Of a stretch of DNA of 64,000 bases, positions 17,550 through 27,473 are shown piece after piece (within the stretch, counting starts at the first letter, position 1; each line of letters begins with the position of its first letter). The DNA is from Legionella brunensis (GTDB taxonomy: Bacteria; Pseudomonadota; Gammaproteobacteria; Legionellales; Legionellaceae). The translations under genes and the position numbers were made by a program. The notes under the pieces were generated by a model. The model was not told the DNA's origin, ran no database searches, and saw only the letters and a program-made list of their open reading frames with translations. The stretch lies in the NCBI RefSeq assembly GCF_001467025.1, contig NZ_LNXV01000004.1, positions 271,264 to 335,263 on the forward strand, given 5' to 3'.

Positions 17550-18629
17550 TTAAACTTGGAGAGCAGGCAGAACTGAAGCGAAGTCGTCTAATTTCTTTGC
17601 AGAGTCTGTTTTCGGAACGGGTAGAAAACAGTATCTACTGTTTACCCAGTTACTAATCAGATTTGCAGTGCCTAAGCTGGCAATAGACAAAACGATATAA
17701 GTAAGATTCCATAATACTTCAGTCCACCCACGGTGTTTTTCTAATTCGGTACGTGCTGAATCAATTGCGTCCTGACATCGTTGCTGGAACTCAGAGTAGT
17801 TGATTTGAGGGGTGTCACCAAAATAATCGTTATTTACCTTTATTAAGGTGCGATATAATTTTATTGCTTCATCACTTCCTTTTCTATAATTTTCATCTTT
17901 TTGTGCTCTTTCATACAATTTCGCCACTTTAACAGCTAAAGTAGCTAATGCAATTGTAAACTTTTCTTTACTCTGGTTAAGCTTTGGTTGAGATGATTCT
18001 ATATGCTTTTTAACAATAGGTTTGGCCTCATTATATGCATTCAAATATCTCTGCAGTTCTGCGTGCGCCTCGCGCAGATTTGGAAGTTGATTTCTTATAA
18101 AGTCTGCAAATTCTTGTTGATTTTCATCATCAGTAATCCTTGCCGGCAATGGCCAAAGTTTACTTAGGCATGATAGCAAAGCCTCAGTTGCCGCATAATG
18201 TTGGTAAAGATTTAGTCGAAAAGCAAATTCAATGCGATAAAGTCCGTGAAGAAATTCTCGATAGTCTATTGGAGAGGTAATGGCTTTAGGTGTTTTACTT
18301 AAGAATCCGTTTTTAAAATCCTCCTCCATGTTCTCTTTTTCTAAATCAAGCTTCTTCACTAATTTTTTAAACAAAGAATACGCTTCGGAGAAGTTTTGTT
18401 GTTCAATTGCTTTAAGCGTTTGAGATTTTAAATCTTCTAGATTTTTACTTTCAAATTTCTCTGCATCTATAGCATTTTTCCCATGTAGAAGTTCGAATTC
18501 TGATAATTCTGCAGACGGTGGGGGGCAAATAAATGTCTGAAAACTCCATTTCTGAAAGCGATTTAAAAGCTTATCTCTAGTGAGTGATTTATGGGTTTGA
18601 ATAAGGAGGGCTAAATCTTCAGGAGTCAT
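17550..18629 (-). CDS. Coiled-coil protein with C-terminal hydrophobic segment; candidate Legionella effector
   Basis: A 359-residue protein of unknown function. Residues 1-300 are helical and highly charged, with likely coiled coils (for example around 60-110 and 200-260). Residues about 305-335 (WTEVLWNLTYIVLSIASLGTANLI) are a hydrophobic segment preceded by HRG and followed by a polar KTDSAKKLDDF tail. That 'HRGW, hydrophobic segment, TDS/KKL' ending resembles a C-terminal module I recall from many Legionella proteins of unknown function. ATG 18629 is preferred over a TTG at 18644. There is no signal peptide, so a Dot/Icm route is possible but not shown. Single gene with AT-rich flanks. 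Confidence 0.6.
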   Translation of the reverse strand: MTPEDLALLIQTHKSLTRDKLLNRFQKWSFQTFICPPPSAELSEFELLHGKNAIDAEKFESKNLEDLKSQTLKAIEQQNFSEAYSLFKKLVKKLDLEKENMEEDFKNGFLSKTPKAITSPIDYREFLHGLYRIEFAFRLNLYQHYAATEALLSCLSKLWPLPARITDDENQQEFADFIRNQLPNLREAHAELQRYLNAYNEAKPIVKKHIESSQPKLNQSKEKFTIALATLAVKVAKLYERAQKDENYRKGSDEAIKLYRTLIKVNNDYFGDTPQINYSEFQQRCQDAIDSARTELEKHRGWTEVLWNLTYIVLSIASLGTANLISNWVNSRYCFLPVPKTDSAKKLDDFASVLPALQV

Positions 18630-18854
18630 ATAGTTTACCAACAAGTCTAAAATCGCTCATTATGGTGTCATAATACCCAAAAAAAGACAAGAAAACTTAA
18701 GTTAGTGATTTTATATGCTTTTGTGAGTGAATAATTTAAGCGAAAAATCAATACGTTATAAAATGAATTTTTAGCGCAAGTATTGGACATTGTGTTTTTG
18801 ATAAGGATGGAATAAATTTAAAATTATAAGGGGATGAAACTAAGGAGGGTTATT

Positions 18855-19232
18855 ATGTTAAACCTTAATTCAGGAATAATTTGCGACATCATCCTTAAAG
18901 CACGACAATTTCAAGCCAAGGAAAATGTAAGTTTCCCAGAGGTTACTGCCGAAATGGACGCACTATATGTATTAGCTGATCACGAAGATGATCCAGTATA
19001 TCAGGAGGTTACGATTGCAATTGATAACTTACGTCCTTCCCAACAAGCTACTTTGGTCGCGCTGATGTACTTAGGCAGAGGTGATTATACGGAAAAAGAG
19101 TGGAAAGATGCTTTGCTAACTGCGAAAGAAGAATGGACAGAGCATACCGGCGAATATCTTTTATCAAGACCTACCATGCCAGATGATATAGAGAGAGGGT
19201 TAGATTTATTAGGGATATCTTGCAATGAGTAG
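18855..19232 (+). CDS. DUF3775 domain protein
   Basis: A 125-residue acidic protein that I recognise as DUF3775-like: an N-terminal helix, a VLADHEDDPVYQEV segment, LRPSQQATLVALMYLGRGDY in the middle, and a C-terminal PTMPDDIERGLDLLGISC ending. The family is widespread in proteobacteria and has no known function. An ATG at 18834 lies in frame, but the ATG at 18855 has a very strong AAGGAGGG site five bases upstream, which decides the start. The gene is followed after 77 bp by a membrane acyltransferase in the same direction. Confidence 0.72.
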   Translation: MLNLNSGIICDIILKARQFQAKENVSFPEVTAEMDALYVLADHEDDPVYQEVTIAIDNLRPSQQATLVALMYLGRGDYTEKEWKDALLTAKEEWTEHTGEYLLSRPTMPDDIERGLDLLGISCNE

Positions 19233-19309
19233 CATTTTTAGTTTCTAAAAAAGAGGTAATTCGTTATGCTCTGACTACTTTGAAAGTGAACTGCTTGATA
19301 GTCTAGAAC

Positions 19310-20416
19310 ATGACAGCTATAGAAAAAAAAATTTCCCGATTATTGTCGCTTGATGTATTTCGTGGACTTACCATTGCCTTAATGATTCTTATTAATAGCC
19401 CTGGAAATCCAACTGCTTATGCATGGCTTGAACACTCTGAATGGAACGGCTGTACTTTGGCCGATGTTGTTTTCCCGTTTTTTATTTTCATTGTGGGTGT
19501 CTCTTTAGTTTTTTCTTTAACTAAAGCAAAGGCATCTGGTCTTACTTCAGGGCAATTATTACCGAAAATTATACGGCGTAGCTTCATTATTTTCTTAATA
19601 GGATTGCTCCTTAATGCATTCCCTAATCATTTCGACCTGGTAACACTTCGTGTGTATGGTGTTCTCCAGCGTATAGCAATTTGTTATTTCGTTTGTGCCA
19701 TGCTTTTTTTAACTACTCGTATCTCAACGCAAATTGTTCTATTAGCATTATTACTCATTGGATACTGGCTCTTGATGACATTAGTCCCTGTGCCAGGCTA
19801 TGGTTTAGATGATTTAACCCCGCAAGGAAATCTAGCTGCTTATGTTGATCGGATGATTTTTTCTGCAAACCACTTATACGGTAAATTCTTCGATCCGGAA
19901 GGACTATTAAGCACCCTTCCTACTATTGCAACTGGATTAATTGGGAATTTAACGGGATTTTGGTTACTGACTCCTCGCAAAAACTCTGAAAAGTTTAAGG
20001 GAATGATTGTAGCAGGTATTCTAAGCTTAGTTGTGGGGTGGTTTTGGGGATTAGAATTTCCAATCAATAAAGCGCTTTGGACAAGCTCCTATGTATTGTG
20101 GACTGGGGGTTTAGCACTTTTAGTTTTAGGATTGTGTTATTGGTTAATTGAAATAAAGGGGTGGAAAAAATGGTCAAAACCTCTTGAGATTTTTGGCGTT
20201 AATGCCTTGGCAGTTTATTTTCTACATATTCTTTTGCTAAAGATTCAACTGATGATTACTACAACTTCTGGTAATTTACGTTTATTTATCACTGATCATC
20301 TTTTTGGTTGGGCTTCTATGCAGAATGCTTCACTATTCTATGCTTTAACTTATACGCTATTCTGGTTATTCATTTTAACAATCCTTTATCGGAAGAAAAT
20401 TTTTATCAAAATTTAG
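19310..20416 (+). CDS. NagX/HGSNAT-like membrane acyltransferase
   Basis: A 368-residue membrane protein with about ten hydrophobic segments. The start (RLLSLDVFRGLTIALMILIN), the FPFFIFIVGVS segment and the RVYGVLQRIAICYF segment are typical of the heparan-alpha-glucosaminide N-acetyltransferase-like family (DUF5009, often called NagX). These proteins are thought to acetylate sugars or cell-envelope glycans across the inner membrane; in many bacteria a relative lies near N-acetylglucosamine metabolism genes. No such neighbours are seen here. It follows the DUF3775 gene and may share its promoter. Confidence 0.78.
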   Translation: MTAIEKKISRLLSLDVFRGLTIALMILINSPGNPTAYAWLEHSEWNGCTLADVVFPFFIFIVGVSLVFSLTKAKASGLTSGQLLPKIIRRSFIIFLIGLLLNAFPNHFDLVTLRVYGVLQRIAICYFVCAMLFLTTRISTQIVLLALLLIGYWLLMTLVPVPGYGLDDLTPQGNLAAYVDRMIFSANHLYGKFFDPEGLLSTLPTIATGLIGNLTGFWLLTPRKNSEKFKGMIVAGILSLVVGWFWGLEFPINKALWTSSYVLWTGGLALLVLGLCYWLIEIKGWKKWSKPLEIFGVNALAVYFLHILLLKIQLMITTTSGNLRLFITDHLFGWASMQNASLFYALTYTLFWLFILTILYRKKIFIKI

Positions 20417-20499
20417 CGTGTTGGCATCAGTTATGAGGTAATCCCCTAGATCTAAAGTAGTGGTATATTATGAGCGTGTTAGTTAAACAATAAGCTTTG

Positions 20500-21600
20500 A
20501 TGCTGGGTATGAAAGATTCATTTGCAATTAAAAACCGTGGTGCTATCAGTAATCTAGAGGGTAGGTTTGAAATAACTACCTCTGAAAATTTTGATGACGG
20601 GTGGGTACGTGAGGAGGATTTATTACCTCCTTTAGAAACATTTCTGATGCCGGAAGCTTCGAAATCGATTATTTCTCGTAACGATTCTCCAGATCTTGGT
20701 TTTGAACAGTCAATTAATCCCTATCGTGGTTGTGAGCATGGTTGTATCTATTGTTATGCTAGGCCAAGTCATGCCTATATGAATTTGTCTCCAGGCCTTG
20801 ATTTTGAAACGAAAATTTTCTACAAAATGGATGCAGCCAAGTTATTAGTCAGAGAGCTTAATAAACCTGGCTATACCTGCAAACCTATTGTTTTGGGAGC
20901 AAACACTGATCCTTATCAACCTGCAGAATCAAAATTAAAAATTACCCGTAATATTCTGGGGGTTTTGAGAGAGCATCAACATCCAGTAATTATTATCACT
21001 AAGAATTCACTTATTGAACGCGATGCAGACATCTTGAGTGATATGGCTAAGGATGATTTGGTAAGAATAGCGGTAAGCATTACTTCTCTTTCTACCAAAC
21101 TTAAATACATTATGGAACCAAGAACATCTTCCCCGTCAGCAAGACTAAGGATAGTAAAACATTTTTCTGAAAAGAATATTCCTGTTCGAGTGATGTTGGC
21201 ACCAATAATTCCCATGGTGAACGATGTTGAGATGGAAAGAATTTTGCAGGCTGCATGTCAAGCAGGAGCTCAATATGCCAGTTATGTATTAATCAGGTTG
21301 CCCCATGAGGTAAAGGATCTATTCAAAGAATGGCTTGCTACTCACTTCCCCCAGAGAGCTGAGCACATTATGAGTCTCATTCGACAAATGCGGGGAGGAA
21401 AAGAATATGATTCGACATTTGGGAAGCGTATGCGAGGAGAAGGGGAGTTTGCTAACTTAATTGAAAAACGCTTCCGGTTAGCGTGTAAACGATTCAATTT
21501 AAATATAAAACTATCACCGGAACTTGATGTTCAAAAGTTTAAAAAAATAGCAAAAGATGCTGCACACAAGCAATTAAGTTTGTGGGATGATGAGTTTTAA
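20500..21600 (+). CDS. PA0069-family radical SAM protein
   Basis: A 366-residue radical SAM protein. The iron-sulphur motif is C78-x3-C82-x2-C85 in RGCEHGCIYCYA, followed by the ARPSHAY signature and GANTDPYQP near residue 135, as in the SplB-like PA0069 family. Members bind a [4Fe-4S] cluster and S-adenosylmethionine; the substrate is unknown, though some relatives are photoproduct-lyase-like. Start choice is uncertain between ATG 20500 and ATG 20509, and neither has a good ribosome-binding site. Ends 17 bp before the predicted zwf promoter, so it is not part of the Entner-Doudoroff operon. Confidence 0.82.
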   Translation: MLGMKDSFAIKNRGAISNLEGRFEITTSENFDDGWVREEDLLPPLETFLMPEASKSIISRNDSPDLGFEQSINPYRGCEHGCIYCYARPSHAYMNLSPGLDFETKIFYKMDAAKLLVRELNKPGYTCKPIVLGANTDPYQPAESKLKITRNILGVLREHQHPVIIITKNSLIERDADILSDMAKDDLVRIAVSITSLSTKLKYIMEPRTSSPSARLRIVKHFSEKNIPVRVMLAPIIPMVNDVEMERILQAACQAGAQYASYVLIRLPHEVKDLFKEWLATHFPQRAEHIMSLIRQMRGGKEYDSTFGKRMRGEGEFANLIEKRFRLACKRFNLNIKLSPELDVQKFKKIAKDAAHKQLSLWDDEF

Positions 21601-21617
21601 TTCGGGGGGCTCTAGTC

Positions 21618-21645
21618 TTGACGCTAACCATCACTGCTGTAGAAT
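21618..21645 (+). promoter_or_regulatory. Predicted sigma-70 promoter of the zwf operon
   Basis: TTGACG and TAGAAT boxes are separated by 16 bp. This is the best promoter match in the space between the radical SAM gene and zwf. Transcription would begin near 21652 and leave a leader of about 140 nt before zwf. Confidence 0.5.
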
Positions 21646-21779
21646 GAAAACCATTTTCTGTAACAAAGTACTCCTGTAGATATACCCGATTTGGGTTTTA
21701 TCGCATTCTGCTGGATCAGACGTTACACCGATGAAATTATTGCAGTAGAGCTTGAATAGAGGTCCATCAGAAGACAAGT

Positions 21780-21792
21780 TCTAAGGATTAGA
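21780..21792 (+). promoter_or_regulatory. zwf ribosome-binding site inside a small hairpin; possible CsrA site
   Basis: The bases TCTA and TAGA pair around a five-base loop AGGAT, and the loop is the zwf Shine-Dalgarno sequence. GGA in a small hairpin loop overlapping the ribosome-binding site is the classical CsrA target form. The stem is only four pairs, so this is suggestive only. Confidence 0.35.
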
Positions 21793-21793
21793 T

Positions 21794-23263
21794 ATGACAA
21801 CAACTGTGAGTAACAAAGCCTGTGATTTGATTCTATTTGGAACTTTAGGTGATTTAGCTTCTCGCAAATTATTACCAGCACTCTATCAATTAGAAAAAGC
21901 CAACTTACTGCACCCGGATACTCGTATCACGGGTGTCGCACGTGAAGATTTAGTACTGCAGGACTATGTTGAGATCGTACAAGCAAGGTTACAGAATTTT
22001 CTTATACATTCACTAGATAGCGAAATCTGGCAGCGCTTACAACAAAGGTTGCAATATGTGAGAGTCGAGTTGACACAGGTAGCTGATTACGAAAAGCTTG
22101 CTGCAGTTACTAACCCCTCATTGCGTATTCCCATAAGTTATTTTGCTACTCCTCCTTCCTTGTTCGGTCAGATTAGTCAGGGTTTATCGATGATAGGACT
22201 TGCAGGGCAGTCTGCACGAGTGGTTTTAGAGAAGCCGATTGGGCATGACTTAGCATCCTCAATAGTGATTAATGATCAAGTTTCTCGTTACTTTAATGAA
22301 AGCCAAATTTACCGTATTGATCATTACCTGGGTAAGGAGACGGTTCTTAATTTATTAGTTTTGCGTTTTGCCAATGCAATTTTTGCATCCAATTGGGATA
22401 ATACGGCTATTGACCATGTGCAAATTACAGTTGCTGAAGAAGTTGGCGTTGAAGGTCGCTGGGGCTATTATGATGACGCAGGGCAGACACGGGATATGGT
22501 ACAAAACCATCTGCTGCAAATTTTATCTTTGATAGCAATGGAGCCTCCAAGAAATTTGGACGCTGATAGTATTCGTGATGAAAAACTTAAGGTTTTAAAG
22601 GCTTTAAGGCCAATTGATCTATCTAATGTGCAAGAAAATACAGTACGAGGACAATATAGTCATGGCTTTGTCAATGGTAAGGCAGTACCTGGCTATTTGG
22701 AAGAGGCTGATGCTAGGCAAAATAGTAAAACTGAAACCTTTGTTGCGTTGAAGGTCGATATTGATAATTGGCGCTGGGCTGGCGTGCCATTTTATCTGCG
22801 CACTGGAAAGCGCATGCTGAAAAAGCATAGTGAAGTTGCAATTTGTTTTAAACCTCAACCGCATAATATTTTTCAGAAAAGCTACAAACATTTAACACCT
22901 AACAAATTAATTATTCGCTTACAGCCTGATGAAGGTGTAGAAATTCAAATCATGAATAAGATTCCTGGCTTAGGTGAGACTATGCAATTGCAGCAATCAA
23001 AATTGGATTTAAGTTTTGATGAAACTTTTAAATCTCAGCGTATTGCTGATGCCTATGAACGGTTATTGCTGGAGGTTATGTTAGGAAATCAGTACTTATT
23101 CGTGCGTCGTGACGAAGTGGAACAAGCTTGGAAATGGGTTGATGGGATTCTGGATGCATGGCGTAACTTCAATGAGATACCATCGCCTTACCAGGCGGGA
23201 AGCTGGGGGCCTGTTGCTGCTACTTCGCTCTTGGCTCGAGGTGGACGCAACTGGGACGAATAA
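21794..23263 (+). CDS. zwf: Glucose-6-phosphate 1-dehydrogenase
   Basis: A 489-residue enzyme that oxidises glucose-6-phosphate to 6-phosphogluconolactone, the entry to the Entner-Doudoroff and pentose phosphate pathways. LFGTLGDLASRKL near residue 14 is the NADP-binding motif and RIDHYLGKE near 174 holds the catalytic His and substrate Lys. The motif FYLRTGKRM near 333 is also typical. Length is normal. It is first in a tight run with pgl, edd, glk and eda (gaps or overlaps of at most 29 bp), as in the L. pneumophila glucose-catabolic locus. AAGGA precedes the ATG, inside a small hairpin. Confidence 0.96.
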   Translation: MTTTVSNKACDLILFGTLGDLASRKLLPALYQLEKANLLHPDTRITGVAREDLVLQDYVEIVQARLQNFLIHSLDSEIWQRLQQRLQYVRVELTQVADYEKLAAVTNPSLRIPISYFATPPSLFGQISQGLSMIGLAGQSARVVLEKPIGHDLASSIVINDQVSRYFNESQIYRIDHYLGKETVLNLLVLRFANAIFASNWDNTAIDHVQITVAEEVGVEGRWGYYDDAGQTRDMVQNHLLQILSLIAMEPPRNLDADSIRDEKLKVLKALRPIDLSNVQENTVRGQYSHGFVNGKAVPGYLEEADARQNSKTETFVALKVDIDNWRWAGVPFYLRTGKRMLKKHSEVAICFKPQPHNIFQKSYKHLTPNKLIIRLQPDEGVEIQIMNKIPGLGETMQLQQSKLDLSFDETFKSQRIADAYERLLLEVMLGNQYLFVRRDEVEQAWKWVDGILDAWRNFNEIPSPYQAGSWGPVAATSLLARGGRNWDE

Positions 23264-23264
23264 G

Positions 23265-23984
23265 ATGCAAATTCATCAATTTAACGATGTACACCAACTA
23301 AATCAACACTTTGCGCAACAAATTGCAACACTCTTGACGGATGCTATTCGGCAGAGAGGAAAGGCTTTTTTAGCAGTATCAGGTGGGAAAACACCTTTGG
23401 GATTATTTAAGAGACTGGCACAAACAAACCTGGATTGGCGAAATGTCACTATTACTTTAACTGATGAGCGATGGCTTAATCCTTTGGATAAGGACAGCAA
23501 TGAATATTTGGTTAAAGAAAACTTATTACAAGATAAAGCTGCAAAAGCTACTTTTATTAGCTTGTATAGTACGGCTGATGACCATTGTTGCGATGAAATT
23601 GAAACTCGCCTTGCAGTTTTACCCACATTCGACGTGGTTATCTTGGGAATGGGAGAGGACGGTCATACCGCGTCTTTATTCCCTTGTAGTACAGAAATTT
23701 ATTCGGGACTAGCTGATACGTCCTCTGCCGTATTAATGGTAAACCCAACAAGCGCCCCTTACCGCAGAATCTCATTAAGTAAAACCCGCCTTCTCAATAG
23801 CCGAATAATTTTTCTGCATTTAGTGGGAAAGAACAAAATGGCTGCTCTTAACAAAGCGCTTGCGGGAAGTAATTTATTTGAAATGCCCATTAGGGCTTTT
23901 TTGCATCATCCGACTACCGATATCCAAATTATGTTTGCACCTGAAGAGGTTACTAATGCATCCAGTTATCAAGAAAATTACTGA
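23265..23984 (+). CDS. pgl: 6-phosphogluconolactonase
   Basis: A 239-residue cytoplasmic lactonase that hydrolyses 6-phosphogluconolactone to 6-phosphogluconate. The family motifs are visible: FLAVSGGKTPLGLF near residue 37, TDERW near 71 and GMGEDGHTASLFP near 132. The ATG at 23265 starts one base after the zwf stop codon. A longer open frame reaches back into zwf to 23109, but that part is only the zwf sequence read in another frame. The 3' end overlaps edd by 29 bp, which suggests translational coupling. Confidence 0.95.
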   Translation: MQIHQFNDVHQLNQHFAQQIATLLTDAIRQRGKAFLAVSGGKTPLGLFKRLAQTNLDWRNVTITLTDERWLNPLDKDSNEYLVKENLLQDKAAKATFISLYSTADDHCCDEIETRLAVLPTFDVVILGMGEDGHTASLFPCSTEIYSGLADTSSAVLMVNPTSAPYRRISLSKTRLLNSRIIFLHLVGKNKMAALNKALAGSNLFEMPIRAFLHHPTTDIQIMFAPEEVTNASSYQENY

Positions 23985-25785
23985 GCGCATAATAGCGCGC
24001 AGCGAAAAAGCTAGAGCAAACTATTTAGAACAAACCGAAAAAGCTCAGTTGAAAGGGCCTCATCGTGGCGCTTTACAATGCGGTAATTTGGCACATGCCT
24101 TTGCGGCTTGTCCTGCACGAGAGAAAACAGAACTTCGTGCGCTGACAAAAGCTAATATTGCAATTGTTTCTGCCTATAATGACATGTTGTCTGCACATCA
24201 ACCCTATGAAAATTACCCTGCAATACTTAAACAAGCTATCAACGAGGTTGGTTGTGTAGCTCAATTTGCAGGAGGAGTTCCTGCAATGTGTGATGGTGTG
24301 ACACAAGGTCAACCTGGTATGGAACTTAGCCTCATGAGTCGCGATATTATCGCGATGTCTGCTGCTATAGCTTTATCCCATAATATGTTTGATGGCGGAT
24401 TAATGCTTGGCATTTGCGACAAAATAGTTCCAGGATTATTAATTGCAGCACTCAGTTTTGGCCACTTGCCTTTTATATTTGTCCCCGCAGGTCCGATGCC
24501 CTCGGGGATCCCTAATAAAGAAAAGGCTCGTGTGCGCCAGTTATACGCTGAGGGGAAGGTTGGCAAAGATGCTCTACTTGAGGTGGAGGCGGCCTCTTAT
24601 CATGCCCCGGGAACTTGCACTTTTTATGGTACCGCCAATTCCAATCAATTAGTTGTTGAAGCAATGGGATTACATTTGCCAGGTGCTTCTTTTGTTAACC
24701 CAGGAACCCAGTTGCGGGAAGAGTTAACAAAGGCTGCTGCTCGTCAAGTTACTGAGTTAACTCATCTAAGTACTAATTACTTACCTATTGCCAAATTGGT
24801 TGATGAGAAAGTCATTGTCAATGGCATGATAGCGCTACTGACAACTGGAGGCTCAACAAATCATACAATGCATCTGGTAGCAATCGCTCGTGCTGCAGGG
24901 GTGATCATTAATTGGGATGATTTTGCTGAATTATCGAAAGTGACTCCTTTAATAGCCCGAATCTACCCCAATGGTAGTGCTGATATTAATCAGTTTCAGC
25001 AAGCCGGGGGAATGTCTTATTTAATAGGTAGTTTATTGGATGCAGAATTGCTGCATGAAGATGTTAATACCATTATGGGTTTTGGCTTACGACACTACAC
25101 GCAACAACCTATTATTGAGGAAAACCAATTAATATGGGTGGATGGGGTTAAAGAGTCATCCGATTTGAGCGTATTAAGATCACCTGTAACCCCTTTCAAA
25201 GAGCAGGGGGGATTGCAAGTTTTATCCGGTAATATTGGCAGAGGCGTGATTAAAACGTCTTCGCTGCAACCTAGCGCTGAAATTATCCAGGCTCCTGCTG
25301 TTGTATTTTCTGATCAACATGATTTGGATAAAGCTTTCAAAGCAGGAGAGTTAAACAAGGATTGTGTAGTCGTTGTCCGCTTTCAAGGCCCTAAAGCTTG
25401 TGGTATGCCAGAATTACACAAACTTACGCCAGCGCTAGGAGTGCTACAAGATCGAGGTTTTCGGGTTGCACTTATTACCGATGGTCGCATGTCTGGAGCA
25501 TCAGGAAAAGTACCTGCGGCCATCCATGTTACACCTGAAGCAATTGACGGGGGCGTAATTGCCAAAATTCAAACAGGTGACATGATACTTATTAATAGCC
25601 AAGAAGGTATCCTAGAGGTCTTAGTATCTGAAGAAGAGTTAGCGCAACGCAAAATCATTAAACCAGAACATAATCAATCACTTTATGGTATGGGTAGGGA
25701 AATGTTTAGTAATTTACGGTTTCAATTAACAGGTGCAGAGGAAGGGGCCTCTTGTTTATTTGCAAGTGAGATTGAGGATGATTAA
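23956..25785 (+). CDS. edd: 6-phosphogluconate dehydratase
   Basis: A 609-residue [4Fe-4S] dehydratase of the IlvD/Edd family that makes 2-keto-3-deoxy-6-phosphogluconate. Typical segments are [27 protein letters not shown] residues near 110 (including a cluster Cys), [12 protein letters not shown] near 158, and the C-terminal [24 protein letters not shown] with the conserved SG pattern. The start at 23956 overlaps the end of pgl by 29 bp; an open frame further upstream lies in pgl and is not used. The last bases overlap glk. Confidence 0.95.
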   Translation: MHPVIKKITERIIARSEKARANYLEQTEKAQLKGPHRGALQCGNLAHAFAACPAREKTELRALTKANIAIVSAYNDMLSAHQPYENYPAILKQAINEVGCVAQFAGGVPAMCDGVTQGQPGMELSLMSRDIIAMSAAIALSHNMFDGGLMLGICDKIVPGLLIAALSFGHLPFIFVPAGPMPSGIPNKEKARVRQLYAEGKVGKDALLEVEAASYHAPGTCTFYGTANSNQLVVEAMGLHLPGASFVNPGTQLREELTKAAARQVTELTHLSTNYLPIAKLVDEKVIVNGMIALLTTGGSTNHTMHLVAIARAAGVIINWDDFAELSKVTPLIARIYPNGSADINQFQQAGGMSYLIGSLLDAELLHEDVNTIMGFGLRHYTQQPIIEENQLIWVDGVKESSDLSVLRSPVTPFKEQGGLQVLSGNIGRGVIKTSSLQPSAEIIQAPAVVFSDQHDLDKAFKAGELNKDCVVVVRFQGPKACGMPELHKLTPALGVLQDRGFRVALITDGRMSGASGKVPAAIHVTPEAIDGGVIAKIQTGDMILINSQEGILEVLVSEEELAQRKIIKPEHNQSLYGMGREMFSNLRFQLTGAEEGASCLFASEIEDD

Positions 25786-26791
25786 TCCGCAGGATTGGTC
25801 AACTAATGACACTAAGGGGAGCCATGCTATTGTTGCAGATGTTGGTGGTACAAATGCGCGGTTTTGTCGTGTTGATCTGAGGAATTGGTTTGTCGACAGA
25901 ATAGAGGTATATCCTTGTGCTCATTTTCCCAGTTTAGTTGCTGCATTAACCTTTTATCAGAAAGAACAAGGATTCTCAGAAATAAAACACATCGCTATTG
26001 CAATAGCCTGTCCTGTAACCAGTGACCTCGTACGCATGACTAATTTTCACTGGCAATTTTCAATTGCTGATATGAAATATCAACTTGGTGTAAGCCAGTT
26101 GCAGGTCATGAATGATTTTACAGCTGCAGCAATGAGTTTGCCTTTATTGTCGGCTAATGACAAAGTACAAATTGGTCAAGGAATCGCTGATTTGAGCAAA
26201 TCAATGGTGGTTCTTGGAGCTGGCACAGGACTTGGAGTTGCACACTTAATTCCTGCTGATGATGAGTTTATTGCTTTAGCTGGGGAGGGTGGACATGCAA
26301 CATGGGCAGCTCAAACCGAGCAAGAGTGGTTTATTCAACGCTATTTGTCTGAACAGTTTGGTCATGTGTCTTGTGAGCGGCTGCTTTCTGGGCCTGGTCT
26401 AGAGAATCTTTATTTAGCCTTGGCAGCCTATCAACAGAAACAAGTTTCAGCACTTTCGGCGGAGGAGATTACTGCATTGGCTTTGTCTCGCCAATGTGAG
26501 CTTGCATCAGCAACAGTCGAACAGTTTTTTGCAAGTTTAGGAAGTTATGCTGGTGATTTGGCTTTAAGTTTGGGCGCTTTAGGTGGAGTGTTCATTGCGG
26601 GTGGGATAGTACCTAAATTATTGCCATTGTTAGAGCTCAGCGAATTTAGAACACGTTTTGAAGCTAAAGGACGATCGAGCGCTTTTAATCGTCAAATACC
26701 CACCTATGTCATTGTGGCTGAGCAACCTGGTTTATTAGGAGCAGCTGCCTATTTAAAACAAGTTATGGTAAGGGAGTCCTATGTCATTTAG
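25778..26791 (+). CDS. glk: Glucokinase
   Basis: A 337-residue ROK-independent, E. coli Glk-type glucokinase that phosphorylates glucose entering the cell. VADVGGTNARFC near residue 20 is the phosphate-binding motif, VMNDFTAAA near 112 holds the catalytic Asp, and GAGTGLGVAHL near 148 binds nucleotide. The ATG at 25778 overlaps the edd stop by eight bases and has GAGG immediately upstream. An upstream open stretch to 25733 lies inside edd and is not used. Followed by eda with an 11-base overlap. Confidence 0.93.
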   Translation: MINPQDWSTNDTKGSHAIVADVGGTNARFCRVDLRNWFVDRIEVYPCAHFPSLVAALTFYQKEQGFSEIKHIAIAIACPVTSDLVRMTNFHWQFSIADMKYQLGVSQLQVMNDFTAAAMSLPLLSANDKVQIGQGIADLSKSMVVLGAGTGLGVAHLIPADDEFIALAGEGGHATWAAQTEQEWFIQRYLSEQFGHVSCERLLSGPGLENLYLALAAYQQKQVSALSAEEITALALSRQCELASATVEQFFASLGSYAGDLALSLGALGGVFIAGGIVPKLLPLLELSEFRTRFEAKGRSSAFNRQIPTYVIVAEQPGLLGAAAYLKQVMVRESYVI

Positions 26792-27425
26792 TAACTGGCA
26801 AGTAAGTCCTGGAAAGCTATTTTCGCTGTGCCCCGTTGTGCCCGTCCTTGTCATTCAAGAGCTTGCTGATGTAATTCCCTTGGCAAAGGCTTTAATGGCT
26901 GGTGGCATCAATATCCTGGAGGTAACTCTAAGAACTCCGATAGCGCTTGATGTAATTCGTTTGTTAAAGGACACCGTACCAGAGGCTATTGTTGGTGCTG
27001 GTACGGTAACTACCGTTAATCAATTGCAACAAGTCATTGAGGCAGGTGCTCAGTTTACGATTAGTCCTGGATTAACTCGAGATCTGCTCTATGCAGGCCG
27101 AGAGTTGAATGTACCGTTTATTCCAGGAGCAAGCAGTATTTCTGAATTGATGGAGGGGGTTGGTTTAGGCTATACCCATTTTAAATTTTTCCCAGCAGAG
27201 GTTGCAGGTGGTTTAGCGATGTTAAAAGCCATCCATGCTCCCTTTCCTGATTTACGATTTTGTGCGACAGGTGGGATTAATGAAAAAAACTTTCTGGACT
27301 ATTTGAGTTTGCCCAATGTAGAGTGTGTAGGTGGTAGTTGGATTGTCCCTTCTGAAAAAATCAGGGAAAAGCAATGGGATCAAATTACTGAACTAGCTTC
27401 AGCCGCAGTAAAAGCTACTGGCTAG
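26781..27425 (+). CDS. eda: KDPG aldolase (2-keto-3-deoxy-6-phosphogluconate aldolase)
   Basis: A 214-residue class I aldolase that splits 2-keto-3-deoxy-6-phosphogluconate into pyruvate and glyceraldehyde-3-phosphate, closing the Entner-Doudoroff pathway. GGINILEVTLRTP near residues 38-50 holds the catalytic Glu, VGAGTV near 71 is conserved, and FKFFPAE near 134 holds the Schiff-base Lys. Its start overlaps glk by 11 bases, so translation is probably coupled. The transporter gene follows after 48 bp. Confidence 0.95.
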   Translation: MSFSNWQVSPGKLFSLCPVVPVLVIQELADVIPLAKALMAGGINILEVTLRTPIALDVIRLLKDTVPEAIVGAGTVTTVNQLQQVIEAGAQFTISPGLTRDLLYAGRELNVPFIPGASSISELMEGVGLGYTHFKFFPAEVAGGLAMLKAIHAPFPDLRFCATGGINEKNFLDYLSLPNVECVGGSWIVPSEKIREKQWDQITELASAAVKATG

Positions 27426-27473
27426 TCTTTCAGACCCTGTAAGGGATTTTAACATTTTTTAAGGATTAAAAAA

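Noticed and set aside
23109..23264. N-terminal extension of pgl
   Set aside because: Lies inside zwf in another frame; the proper start follows the zwf stop.
27432..27470. Small CCCT-GTA-AGGG hairpin with later T run between eda and the transporter
   Set aside because: The stem is only four pairs and the T run is ten bases away; too weak for a terminator.
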